Assembly: GCA_963793825.1 (NCBI GenBank)
Contig: CAWCBE010000012.1
Span: 62,001 to 126,000, forward strand
Direction: 5' to 3'
Source of the DNA: RYN-230 sp963793825
Lineage (GTDB): Bacteria > Actinomycetota > Actinomycetes > Streptosporangiales > Streptosporangiaceae
DNA length: 64,000 nt
Shown: positions 55,498 to 63,684 of the stretch, one piece after another
Layout: each line of letters begins with the position of its first letter
Position numbering within the stretch: position 1 is the first letter of the stretch
Notes under the pieces: model-generated
Databases searched by the model: none
What the model saw: the letters and a program-made list of their open reading frames with translations, nothing else
Told to the model about the DNA's origin: nothing
Program-made: the position numbers and the translations under genes

Positions 55498-56748
55498 ATG
55501 AGCGACATCCTCGGTTACGGCAGGGACCGTGAGCCCCGCTGGCGGCGGCATTGGTGGTGGCTGGCGGTTGCCGCGGCCGGCATCGCCGTGGCACTGGCCG
55601 CTTCCATCTGGTACCTGCCAGGCCTGCGACAGCACGATGCGCAACCGAGACCAGGTGCCGCCGGTCCGAGCCAGGCGGCGCAAGGAGAACCCGGTTCGCG
55701 CACTGCCGCACCGTCTCCGCTGCCGCGCAAGCCCGCCCGGATGACCGGCCAGCCGCTGCCGCGCGACGCCAGCCTGTGGCTGCTGCTGGGCGGCCAGAGG
55801 CCGGCCTGGCTCTCGGTGGCCACCGGCCGGACCGAGCCGGTCCGCGGGCTGCCCCGGTGGGGCAATGGCTATCAGCTCATCCGCATTGCGGGCGGCTGGG
55901 CCGCGCAGCCATTCCCCGCTGCCGACGTCGGCTGCGGCAACTGCGCCCCCGGGCCGCTGCCGGTTTACTACGTCGCAGACGGATCACGGGTCGCGAGCCG
56001 AATTGGCACCGCCGGCTTCACCGCCCCGGCCGCTATTCCCGGCGCCCTGTGGCTGGTCAGCTACGGGCGTGGCGCGGACATGAGCACCGCGGTGGGCAAT
56101 GCGTAGGAGATCAGCGTCACCGGCGCCACGCTCGGGCCGCGGCTCAGGCTGCCGGCCGGGTACATGATCGACCAGGGAACCGGCGCGGGCCTGCTGCTGG
56201 TGCAGGCGCTGGCGGGCCCAAGCCCGGTCAGGTACGAGCTGTGGGATCCCGGCACCCGGCAGGTGACACGTTCCTTCGTGAACCTGATCGCAGCAGGCCC
56301 CGCTGAGATTGCCTGGCTGCCCGGCTGCACCGCGGGCTGCCGGGTGCACGTGCTGGACCTGCCCGGTGGCCGGGCCGAGCAGATCTCACTGCCTGGGCGA
56401 AGCAAGTCCTACGACGGCGCGTTCAGCCCGGATGGGCGGCTCCTTGCCCTGCTAGTGACGGCCAGGGTCACACGGGCTGGCCGCGCCGCCGCGACCCGGC
56501 TCATGGTCGCGACTGTCACGGGCGGGCGGATCACTGCGGTGCCAGGGACCACGGTCGGCAGCGGCAACGGGGTTGCCTTCGGCTGGCAGGCCGGAAGCCA
56601 CCGGCTGATTGCCGACGTGGCCGTGAGTACGCCGGGGCGGCCTGAATGGCAGATCGCAGTGTGGCAGCCCGGTGATGCCTGGCTCTCCACCGCGCTCGCC
56701 CGGACGCCGTACGAATCGTGGCCGGTTATCGATCAGGGTCCCTACTGA
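55498..56748 (+). pseudogene. Membrane-anchored beta-propeller protein interrupted by one amber codon
   Basis: From the ATG at 55498: MSDILGYGRDREPRWRRHWWWL, then a transmembrane anchor (about 20–40) and a Pro/Ala linker, followed by an extracellular propeller-like domain (LLLGGQRPAWLSVATGRTEPV, YELWDPGTRQVTRSFVN, YDGAFSPDGRLLALLV, VATVTGGRITAV). The frame is uniform throughout except for a single in-frame TAG at 56104–56106 (codon 203, GCG TAG GAG). The homology and codon use continue unchanged after it, so one base change (probably from GAG or CAG) explains the break. It could be a young pseudogene or an error. Total length would be about 416 aa. Function unknown. Confidence 0.75.
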
Positions 56749-56769
56749 CGCCGGGATCGCTCAGCTAAA

Positions 56770-57240
56770 GCTGAACGTCTATATTGGCGGCGGTTTCGCC
56801 CCCCGGGCAGGCCTGGCAGCCCGGCCCGTTCCCCAACATCCCGGCCCGTTCCCCCACACGGCCACCGGGCCGGCGATGGGCCGGGCAACCGCCAGGACAA
56901 CGGCCAGCAGGCTCGGGCGGTGTATTGGTGGCGACGGCGCCATCGTGACAGGGCATAGCCCAGCCCGCGACGGGCCGGCTCGGGCGCGGGGCCGGGTCCT
57001 GGCCGTACACCTCATCGGCGGCCACCCACGCCGCAGGGCCCCGGCCTCGAGGGCATCGAGGGCATCTGCCTGGCCGGTGCGGGCTTGGTGGCGAACACCG
57101 TGCCCGCGGGCACCCGGGGCGGCGCGGCACCGGGCCCGATCACTCGCCCAGGACCGGGGCAGGCACAAGGCCCGGTCGATGAACGCGCACCCAGCCGGGG
57201 CCGCGCAGGCCAGGTACACGCCCACGGCCGTCACGCCACA
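56770..57240 (-). mobile_element. IS701-family transposase relic
   Basis: The minus strand carries VGVYLACAAPAGCAFIDRALCLPRSW and, in the next frame, AAWVAADEVYGQDP, hallmarks of the IS701 DDE transposase (the DEVYG block holds the second catalytic region). Neither the N-terminus nor the C-terminal acidic residue is present and the frame is broken near 57080. No terminal inverted repeats were found. It fills most of the gap between the propeller gene and the RHH gene. Confidence 0.75.
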
Positions 57241-57256
57241 TGATCACGAAGTGCCG

Positions 57257-57742
57257 CTAGCTAGGGGTATAGGCCGGGCCGGGCTGCTGGGAGTCGAGGA
57301 AGCGGTCCACCAGGCCGCGGATCACGGTGGCCATCGAGAAGCCGTGCTCGGTGCACCAGGCCCGGAGCCGGGCGTGCTGCTCGGCGGAGAACCGCACCGG
57401 CACCATCTGCTGGGCGGACGTGGCCGGGCTGCGGAACAGGTTGCGCACCATGTCCCGGCCGGCCTCCGCGAAATCCTGCTGCTCGGCGGGCGCAGCCCCG
57501 CCCTGCACGGCCCAGCCGAGGCGGCGGCTGAGCGGGGCGATGACCCCGGCCTGCGGGGTAAGGCTCGTGCCCAGCAGCCAGGTGTACACCCGGTCCCGGT
57601 CCGCGGCGGGCAACTGGGCCAGCGCCCGGACCAGTAGCCGTGCCGCGTCGGTGGAAGTCGTTGCGGCCCCGGCGGGCAGTTCCGCGGCCCCGGCGGGATC
57701 TGCAGCGGGCTGGTCTGCAGCGGGCTGGGGCGGCTCGGTCAT
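57257..57742 (-). CDS. Ribbon-helix-helix-type protein
   Basis: 161 aa from the ATG at 57742. The N-terminal 100 residues are Ala/Pro-rich then helical (LLVRALAQLPAADRDRVYTWLLG, APLSRRLGWAVQGG). The C-terminal 45 residues (QQMVPVRFSAEQHARLRAWCTEHGFSMATVIRGLVDRFLDSQ) fit a ribbon-helix-helix DNA-binding domain: a beta strand with VPVRF, then two helices. It may be a transcription factor or antitoxin; there is no toxin partner nearby. The upstream region carries two CGATATC direct repeats that could be its operator. Confidence 0.6.
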   Translation of the reverse strand: MTEPPQPAADQPAADPAGAAELPAGAATTSTDAARLLVRALAQLPAADRDRVYTWLLGTSLTPQAGVIAPLSRRLGWAVQGGAAPAEQQDFAEAGRDMVRNLFRSPATSAQQMVPVRFSAEQHARLRAWCTEHGFSMATVIRGLVDRFLDSQQPGPAYTPS

Positions 57743-57796
57743 CGTCGGCTCCCGAGGGCAGGGACAAGCCGGTGCACTATCGCCTGATACCGCGAA

Positions 57797-57816
57797 CGAT
57801 ATCGCGCAGCGATATC
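57797..57816. promoter_or_regulatory. Paired CGATATC sites, candidate RHH operator
   Basis: CGATATC at 57797–57803 and 57810–57816 are spaced by 13 bp start-to-start, about 55–75 bp upstream of the RHH gene. GATATC is itself palindromic. RHH repressors typically bind such paired short sites; the link is inference. Confidence 0.35.
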
Positions 57817-57820
57817 ACTG

Positions 57821-57920
57821 ACAAGGCGATGCTACTCAGCGAACGAGACCGCTCACGAGGCGATGCCGCTCACCGGACGAGACCGCTCACGAGGCGATGC
57901 TGCTGCTTACAAGGCGATGC
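57821..57920. repeat. Tandem copies of the mshC 3' end
   Basis: The end of mshC on the minus strand, GC ATC GCC TTG TAA (57907–57920), recurs as GC ATC GCC TCG TGA (57887–57900 and 57853–57866) and GC ATC GCC TTG TCA (57819–57832). Copies are 20, 34 and 34 bp apart. The first three keep a stop codon at the same place. Confidence 0.9.
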
Positions 57921-59169
57921 CGAGCAGGGCGTCCACGGTGTCCCGGATCACCGCGGCGCCGGGATGCGCGGGCCCCCCCGGCGGCCGGGGCTCCGCGCCG
58001 AGCACGGCGTCCGACCACTGGTCCACGGCGGCCAGGGCGCCCGGGGCGTCCAGGTCGTCGGCGAGCCGCTCGCGCACCGCGGCCAGCACGGCATCCGCCG
58101 CGGGGCCGGGCAGCGGGGCGGGCGAGGCGGTGGCCAGCCGCACCGATTCCCGCCACCGGGCCAGCCGCGCGGTCGCGGCCGCCAGGCCGCCGGTGGTCCA
58201 GTCCCAGTCGCCCCGGTAGTGGTGCGCGAGCACCGCGAGCCGCACCGCCATGGGGTCAGCGCCGTCGGCCAGCAGCCGGGAGACGAACACCAGGTTGCCC
58301 AGCGACTTAGACATCTTCTCGCCGTCCAGCCGGACCATGCCGGCGTGCAGGTAGCTTCGCGCGAACGCACCGGGCCCGAGCGCCACCCGGGCGTGTGAGG
58401 CGCTCATCTCGTGGTGCGGGAAGATCAGGTCGCTGCCGCCCGCCTGCACGTCGAACACGGTGCCGAGGTAGTTGGTGGCGATCGCCGCGCACTCCACATG
58501 CCACCCCGGCCGCCCCGGGCCGAACCGGGCCGGCCAGGACGGCTCACCAGGCCGGGCGGCCAGCCAGACCAGCGGGTCGAGGGGATCCTTCTTGCCGGGC
58601 CGCCCCGGGTCCCCGCCGCGCTCGGCGAACAGGTCCATCATGACCGCCGGGCTCAGCCGGGACACCGACCCGAACGCCTCGTCGCAGGCCCGCGAGAAGT
58701 ACTGGTCGCCTTCCACGTCGTACAGGGCGCCCCGGCCGGCCAGGCGGCCAGCGAAGCCCTCGATCAGGCCGAGCGCCTCGACCGCCCCGACCAGCCGGTC
58801 CGGCGGCACCAGCCGCAGCGCCGTCATGTCGGCCCGGTACCGGTCGATCTCCCGGTCGGCGAGGGCGCGCCAGTCCTCGCCGTCCCGGTTCGCGCGCTCC
58901 AGCAGCGGGTCGTCTACGTCCGTCACGTTCTGCACGTAGGTCACCCGGTGACCGGCGTCACGCCAGGCCCGCACCAGCAGGTCCCAGGCGAGGAAGGTGG
59001 CCGCATGCCCAAGGTGCGTGGCGTCGTAGGGCGTGATGCCGCAGGCGTACAACGTGGCGGCCGGGCCGGCCGCGGCCACGGTCAGCTCCCCGGTCGCCGT
59101 GTTGGTGACCATGGTCTGGGGGCCGCGCCCCGGCAGCTCAGGAATGGATGCGCCACGCCAGGATTCCAT
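57907..59169 (-). CDS. mshC: L-cysteine:1D-myo-inositol 2-amino-2-deoxy-alpha-D-glucopyranoside ligase
   Basis: 420 aa from the ATG at 59169. MshC is a cysteinyl-tRNA-synthetase-like enzyme that ligates cysteine to GlcN-Ins in mycothiol synthesis. It begins MESWRGASIPELPGRGP, followed by LYACGITPYDATHLGHA (HIGH-like THLGH), VQNVTDVDDPLL, WHVECAAIATNYLG, HHEMSASHARVA and the KMSKS motif in DGEKMSKSLGN. The C-terminal anticodon-binding part of true CysRS is absent, as expected. Its presence shows a mycothiol-making actinobacterium. Confidence 0.95.
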   Translation of the reverse strand: MESWRGASIPELPGRGPQTMVTNTATGELTVAAAGPAATLYACGITPYDATHLGHAATFLAWDLLVRAWRDAGHRVTYVQNVTDVDDPLLERANRDGEDWRALADREIDRYRADMTALRLVPPDRLVGAVEALGLIEGFAGRLAGRGALYDVEGDQYFSRACDEAFGSVSRLSPAVMMDLFAERGGDPGRPGKKDPLDPLVWLAARPGEPSWPARFGPGRPGWHVECAAIATNYLGTVFDVQAGGSDLIFPHHEMSASHARVALGPGAFARSYLHAGMVRLDGEKMSKSLGNLVFVSRLLADGADPMAVRLAVLAHHYRGDWDWTTGGLAAATARLARWRESVRLATASPAPLPGPAADAVLAAVRERLADDLDAPGALAAVDQWSDAVLGAEPRPPGGPAHPGAAVIRDTVDALLGIAL

Positions 59170-59178
59170 GAGCGCAGG

Positions 59179-60681
59179 CTATCGCTGGGGCACCGGGGCA
59201 CTGTCCGCGCCGTCGGGCAGCAGGCCCGGCCAGCGCAGCGCGGGCACCGCCTGCTCGAAGGCGTAGCCGAACGCGATCAGCCGCGGCTCACTCCAGGCCG
59301 GCCCGAGGAAGGACAGCCCCACCGGCAGCCCGGCCACCTGCCCGGCCGGCACGCTGACCGCCGGGTACCCGGCCACCGCGGACGGCCGGGACGAGTGGAA
59401 CACGCCGTGGTCGCCGAGCACGTAGTCGGTCAGCCAGGCCGGGCTGGCGGTCAGCGTCACGATGGCGTCCAGCCGGCTATCGGCCAGCGCCCCGTCCAGG
59501 GCCTGCCGGGCCCGCGCGGTGGCCTGGCCCCGGGCCGCCCGGCCGGCCGGGTCGGCCGGATCCCCGCTGGTCGCCTCGGCCAGCTCGAAGATTTCCTGGC
59601 CGAAGTGAGTGAGCACGCGCCCGGCGTTGCGGCGGTTGAATTCGATGAGCTCGGCCAGGGACCGCGGATGCTCGCCGGGCAGCGCGCTGAGGTAGTCGTT
59701 CAGGTCCCGCTTGAACTCGTGCAGCAGCGCGGTGAACTCGTGATCGCGGATCGCGTCGGCGCCGGGCAGTTCCACCGGGTCCACCAGGGTGGCGCCCAGG
59801 CCGCGCAGCGCCGCCGCCGCCTCGTCCAGCACCGCGCGGGTGGCCGGGCCGCCCTCGCGGCAGCCGTCCCGCCACACGCCGATCCGGGCGCCGCGCAGCG
59901 CCTCGGGGTCCAGGAAGGCGGTGTAGTCGGCGGGCTGGCCGGCCGCGGCGGCGCTGGCCGGGTCGCCCGGATCGGCCGCGGCGAGCACGGTGAGCAGTTC
60001 CGCGGCGTCCGCCACGGTCCGGGCCATCGGGCCCGCGGTGTCCTGGGCGGCGGAGATCGGCACGATCCCGTGCCGGCTGACCAGGCCGAGGGTGGGCTTG
60101 ATGCCGGCGATCCCGCAGGCGCTGGCCGGGCAGACGATGGAGCCGTCGGTCTCGGTGCCGACGGCGAGCGGCGCCAGCCCGGCCGCCACCGCGACGGCCG
60201 AGCCGGAACTCGACCCGGACGGGTTGCGGCCGGGCCCGTAGGGGTTCAGCACCTGGCCGCCCAGCGTGCTCCAGCCGCTGGTGGAGACGGTGGAGCGGAA
60301 GTTGGCCCACTCGGACAGGTTGGCCTTGCCCAGGATCACCGCGCCGGCCTGGCGCAGCCGGCCTACGCAGAAGGCGTCCCCCGACTCCGCGCCGGCCAGC
60401 GCGGGGGATCCGGCGGTGGCGGGCATCCCGTGGACCGCGATGTTGTCCTTGACCAGGACCGGGATCCCGGCCAGCGGGCCGGCCGGCCCGCCCTGGCGGC
60501 GGGCCTGGTCACTGCCCGCCGCCTCGTCGGCGGCCTGCGGGTTCACCGAGATGACCGCCCGCAGCAGCGGGTTCAGCCGGGCGATCCGGTCCAGGCAGCC
60601 CGCGGTGAGCTCGGCGGAGCTGAGCGTGCCCGCCGCCAGGGCCCGCCGCAGCGCGGCTACCGGCTGGCCGGGCCTGCCCAT
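59179..60681 (-). CDS. Amidase signature family hydrolase
   Basis: 500 aa. The Ser-cisSer-Lys catalytic set is visible: Lys in IPVLVKDNIAV (about 77), the Gly/Ser-rich block NPSGSSSGSAVAVAAGLAPLAVGTETDGSIVCPAS (about 152–187) with cis-Ser and nucleophile Ser, and GIKPTLGLVSRHG. The family cleaves amides, including short-chain amides and the Glu-tRNA(Gln) system, but no GatB/GatC partners are near. The architecture (N-terminal helical part LRRALAAGTLSSAELTAGCLDRI and the C-terminal lid PAVSVPAGQVAGLPVGLSFLG) is of the stand-alone bacterial amidase type. It lacks a signal peptide. The mshC start lies 9 bp downstream of its stop. Confidence 0.88.
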   Translation of the reverse strand: MGRPGQPVAALRRALAAGTLSSAELTAGCLDRIARLNPLLRAVISVNPQAADEAAGSDQARRQGGPAGPLAGIPVLVKDNIAVHGMPATAGSPALAGAESGDAFCVGRLRQAGAVILGKANLSEWANFRSTVSTSGWSTLGGQVLNPYGPGRNPSGSSSGSAVAVAAGLAPLAVGTETDGSIVCPASACGIAGIKPTLGLVSRHGIVPISAAQDTAGPMARTVADAAELLTVLAAADPGDPASAAAAGQPADYTAFLDPEALRGARIGVWRDGCREGGPATRAVLDEAAAALRGLGATLVDPVELPGADAIRDHEFTALLHEFKRDLNDYLSALPGEHPRSLAELIEFNRRNAGRVLTHFGQEIFELAEATSGDPADPAGRAARGQATARARQALDGALADSRLDAIVTLTASPAWLTDYVLGDHGVFHSSRPSAVAGYPAVSVPAGQVAGLPVGLSFLGPAWSEPRLIAFGYAFEQAVPALRWPGLLPDGADSAPVPQR

Positions 60682-60738
60682 CGCTGTCAGCGTTCATCCC
60701 GGCGGGCGGAGGCATGGTGGCAGGATAACCAGGTGCAG

Positions 60739-61287
60739 ATGACCATGGGAAAGCTGGCCGCGGTGCCCGCCCTCAGCCGACCGGACCTGCTGGCCCCGGC
60801 GGTGGCCGCCGCCCTGGCCACGCTCGGCGCTGACCTGGCCCCGGCCGGGGCCGGGGTCGCCGAGATCGACCCGGGGCTGGCCGACACCGCGGCGTTCTGC
60901 GAACGGTACGGCGTCGCTGCGGCCGAGTCGGCCAACTGCGTGCTGATCAGCGGGCGGCGCGGCGGGGAGACCAGGTTCGCGGCCTGCGTGGTGCTGGCCA
61001 CCACCCGTGCCGACGTGAACGGGGCCGCGCGCCGGGAACTGGACGTCCGCAAGGCCTCGTTCGCGCCGCGGGACGTCGCGGTGGCCGAGACCGGCATGGA
61101 GTACGGCGGCATCACCCCGGTCGGCCTGCCCGCGGGCTGGCCCATCCTGGTGGACGCCGCGGTGGCGGCCACCCCGCAGGTCGTGATCGGCAGCGGGGTA
61201 CGCCGGTCCAAGCTGGTGCTGCCCGGCGCGGCGCTCGGCCGCCTGCCGGGCGCGTCCGTCATCGACGGCCTGGCCCGCCCGGCTTAG
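60739..61287 (+). CDS. YbaK/ProX-type tRNA-editing domain protein
   Basis: 182 aa from the ATG at 60739; a GTG at 60733 and ATG at 60745 are alternatives. The YbaK/aminoacyl-tRNA-associated domain covers residues about 40–175: CVLISGRRGGETRFAACVVLATTRADVNGAARRELDVRKASFAPRDVA, ETGMEYGGITPVGLPAGWPILVDAAV and VIGSGVRRSKLVLPGA. It resembles YbaK relatives that hydrolyse mischarged Cys-tRNA or Pro-tRNA. The specific substrate is unclear. It is divergent from the amidase, and its last codons lie in the 41-bp repeat cluster shared with the CPBP gene. Confidence 0.85.
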   Translation: MTMGKLAAVPALSRPDLLAPAVAAALATLGADLAPAGAGVAEIDPGLADTAAFCERYGVAAAESANCVLISGRRGGETRFAACVVLATTRADVNGAARRELDVRKASFAPRDVAVAETGMEYGGITPVGLPAGWPILVDAAVAATPQVVIGSGVRRSKLVLPGAALGRLPGASVIDGLARPA

Positions 61288-61424
61288 GGCAGCCAGGCGA
61301 TCGACGCGCCGGCCCGCCCGCCCTCAGGGCCGCCAGGAGGTCGACGCACCAGCCCGCCCGGCCCTTAGGGCAGCCAGGAGGTTGAACGCACCAGCCCGCC
61401 CGGCCCTTAGGGCAGCCAGGAGAC
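61284..61424. repeat. Four ~41-bp units joining the ends of convergent ybaK-like and CPBP genes
   Basis: Units start at about 61284, 61324, 61365 and 61407, 40–42 bp apart, sharing TTAGGGCAGCCAGG and CGCCCGGC cores with a few differences. The first contains the TAG stop of the YbaK gene (+); the last contains the TAA stop of the CPBP gene (−). Intermediate units keep stop codons for the CPBP reading (CTG CCC TAA or its TGA variant). Confidence 0.9.
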
Positions 61425-62189
61425 GTGGCCGTGCAGCGCCGCGTAGCCGACGAAGGCGCCAGTGTCGATGAGCGTATGGGCGATGATCATCGGCGTCACC
61501 CGGCGCCAGCGGAAGTACAGCACGGCGAAGATCACGCCCATGACCGCGTTGCCGATGAAGCCGCCGAAGCCCTGGTACAGGTGGTATGAGCCGCGGAGCA
61601 CGGCACTGAGCGCGATGGCCCGGACCGGGGTCCAGCCGAGCTGGTCGAGCCGGCGCAGCAGGTAGCCGAGGACCAGGACCTCTTCCACGATCCCGTTGTG
61701 CGCGGCATCCAGCACCAGCACCGGGATGCGCCACCAGACCGCGGGCAGGCTTTCGGGTACCACGTTCAACGCCAGGCCGAGCTTGTACGCGGCCAGGTAC
61801 AGGGCCAGCCCGGAACCGCCGATCAGCGCCGCGAGGGCGGCGCCCTTGGCCAGGTCCGGGCCCGGCTGGCTGGCGTCGAGGCCCAGGGCCGAGGACGGCG
61901 TCGCGCCCTCCCGGAAGAGCAGGTAGAACACGAGGGCTACCGGGGCGAGGGCGATCAGCAGGTTGGCCAGCTGCAGGGTGAGGTCCAGCCAGGGACGGCC
62001 CGGCGCGAACGACCCGACGATGAGCGCTTGCTGCTTGCCCAGGGCCTGGGTCGCAGTCAGCGAGCCGATCAGGTTGATGACCGCGAACAGCGCGCTCCCG
62101 CCCAGCGACAGCGCGAACACGATGACGATCTCCCAGCCGAGCAATCGCCTGGTCAGCGGGGTCAGGCTGGTTTCCTGCAGCTGAGTCAC
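61407..62189 (-). CDS. CPBP-family intramembrane glutamic protease
   Basis: 260 aa with about 7 hydrophobic segments. The CPBP (Rce1-like) motifs are EEVLVLGYLLRRL (EExxxR-like, about 168), the Arg/His block RGSYHLYQGFGGFIGN and the C-terminal MIIAHTLID with a catalytic His. CPBP proteases cleave within membranes, for example in CAAX processing or peptide maturation; the substrate is not known. It is convergent with the ybaK-like gene and lies after the ZIP gene on the same strand. Confidence 0.9.
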   Translation of the reverse strand: MTQLQETSLTPLTRRLLGWEIVIVFALSLGGSALFAVINLIGSLTATQALGKQQALIVGSFAPGRPWLDLTLQLANLLIALAPVALVFYLLFREGATPSSALGLDASQPGPDLAKGAALAALIGGSGLALYLAAYKLGLALNVVPESLPAVWWRIPVLVLDAAHNGIVEEVLVLGYLLRRLDQLGWTPVRAIALSAVLRGSYHLYQGFGGFIGNAVMGVIFAVLYFRWRRVTPMIIAHTLIDTGAFVGYAALHGHVSWLP

Positions 62190-62344
62190 GTCAGGACTCT
62201 AGCCGCGATACCTCCTGGGGCAGCCCGGCAGAGACATCCTGCGGCCAACCCGCAGCAAGCCTGCAGTCAGCCTCCAGCCGACGTTCAGCCGTGCCCGAGG
62301 TCCCGGAGGTGGCCTGGCCGCCCGGCGGCGGCTGCGGGGCCCGC

Positions 62345-63184
62345 TCAGGCGCCGGCGGCGGTAACGATGGCGTCGGTGGCGAAGCCGAGCACGATGCCGA
62401 GGAATATCGCCCAGGTGATGATGACCTTGAAGCCGCTGCTGCGGGCCACCGCGAGCAACTCGATCACCACGTACAGGATGGAGCCGGCCGCCAGCGCGAG
62501 GAAGGCAACCCCCAGCACCGTGCTGGTGACCTGCTCCCCGACCAGGGTGCCGACGAAGGTCGGGCCGCCGCCGATCAGGCCGAGCAGGGCCAGGCGCCCC
62601 CAGGACGGCCGCTCCCCGGCCGCCGCCAGCGGGGCCACGATGCCGAACCCCTCGGTCGCGTTGTGCGCGCCGAAGCCGATCACCAGCAGGATGGCCAGGC
62701 TGAGCCGCCCGGCCGCGGCCGAGGTCCCGATGGCCAGGCCCTCGCCGAAGTTGTGCATGCCGATGCCGACGGCGATCAGCATGGACAGCTGGGTGGCCCG
62801 GGCGGCGGCCGACTGCGGCGCGGCCGGGACGGGCACCGACCGGGCCGGGGCCGCGCCCGGCCCCTCGGGGACGGCCCGGCGGGCACGCCGGGCGATCCAG
62901 CGGTCGAAGTAGACCAGGCCGAGCAGGCCGGCCCCGGCGCAGCCCAGCATGACGGCCGCGTTGCCCACCGCGCTGCCATAGTGATGAGCCCTGAGCGCCG
63001 CGTCGGCGGGCTGCCACGCGTTGGTCAGCACGTCCCACAGCAGGAAGATCAGGATCCCGATGGCCGTGCCGTTCAGGAACGCCTTCACCTTGGGCGTGAC
63101 GGCATTCATCCGGCCGATCGGCAGGCCCAGGACGATGGTCAGCCCCGCGATGGCTCCCAGCAACGCGATCTGGGTCGATGACAC
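62345..63184 (-). CDS. ZIP-family divalent metal transporter
   Basis: 279 aa with about 8 hydrophobic segments. The two metal-binding helices are clear: HNFGEGLAIG (about 143–152) and HNATEGFGI (about 175), the paired His/Glu motifs of ZIP permeases. A variable His-poor loop (about 100–130, RRARRAVPEGPGA) separates the N-terminal helices. It should import iron or a related divalent metal into the cytoplasm. The promoter contains an iron box (63232–63250), so transcription is probably repressed by iron through an IdeR/DtxR regulator. Confidence 0.9.
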   Translation of the reverse strand: MSSTQIALLGAIAGLTIVLGLPIGRMNAVTPKVKAFLNGTAIGILIFLLWDVLTNAWQPADAALRAHHYGSAVGNAAVMLGCAGAGLLGLVYFDRWIARRARRAVPEGPGAAPARSVPVPAAPQSAAARATQLSMLIAVGIGMHNFGEGLAIGTSAAAGRLSLAILLVIGFGAHNATEGFGIVAPLAAAGERPSWGRLALLGLIGGGPTFVGTLVGEQVTSTVLGVAFLALAAGSILYVVIELLAVARSSGFKVIITWAIFLGIVLGFATDAIVTAAGA

Positions 63185-63231
63185 CTAGGGCCCTCCTGGT
63201 CGGGAGACATGATCAGTGCCGCCAGCATAAA

Positions 63232-63250
63232 GTAGGTTAGGCTTACCTAA
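63232..63250. promoter_or_regulatory. IdeR/DtxR iron box
   Basis: GTAGGTTAGGCTTACCTAA fits the consensus TWAGGTWAGSCTWACCTWA at 18 of 19 positions. It is 48 bp upstream of the ZIP gene start, in its promoter. The interval 63251–63450 holds nothing else that I can support. Confidence 0.85.
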
Positions 63251-63450
63251 CAAGGCTCGGCGGATGAGACCTTCTCCACTCGCCGAGCTTAGGTCCGCCC
63301 CCCTCGTCCGGCGCAAGGCGGCGGTGCCTGCCCCCTGGGGTGACGCCCTGGGCATGACCCCCTGGGCATCACGCCCGGCATGACACTGGCCGCCGCGTCG
63401 CGCAGGGACACGGCGGCCAGTGGCTGGAACCGCGGGGAGACGACGGGGCG

Positions 63451-63684
63451 CTACACCAGCAGGTCGTCGAATTCCCCGCGCTTGACCCCCTCGATCAGGG
63501 CGGCGATCTCAGCCCGGGTGTAGATCAGGGCCGGGCCCTCAGGGTTCCGTGAGTTGCGCATCGCGTACTGCCCCTCGTCCAGCCGGGCCAGTTCCACGCA
63601 GGTTCCCTGCGAGTTGCTGATGCTGCTCTTGCGCCAGCGGGCATCGACCAGGTCGGTCGCTGGCATCCCGTTATATGTGTTCAT
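63451..63684 (-). CDS. DUF397 protein
   Basis: 77 aa beginning MNTYNGMPATDLVDARWRKS, with the family motifs WRKSSISNSQGTCVELA and MRNSRNPEGPALIYTRAEIAALIEGVKRGEFD. DUF397 genes sit beside XRE/DUF5753 regulators across Streptomyces and Streptosporangiales; the pair acts in development or a toxin–antitoxin-like system. Here its ATG directly follows the TAG of the regulator gene (TAGATG), so they are one transcript. Confidence 0.92.
   Translation of the reverse strand: MNTYNGMPATDLVDARWRKSSISNSQGTCVELARLDEGQYAMRNSRNPEGPALIYTRAEIAALIEGVKRGEFDDLLV

Noticed and set aside
56104..56106. TAG recoding (readthrough or unusual amino acid)
   Set aside because: TAG is used as a normal stop by several intact genes here (NfeD, XRE, aldO), so recoding is unlikely.
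57821..57920. Possible CRISPR or phage attachment site
   Set aside because: Repeats are short, diverged copies of the mshC end; there is no integrase or tRNA nearby.
58411..61287. 958-codon plus-strand frame ending as the YbaK gene
   Set aside because: The part before about 60733 is antisense to mshC and the amidase and has no motif; only the last 182 codons form a domain, so the start was moved to 60739.
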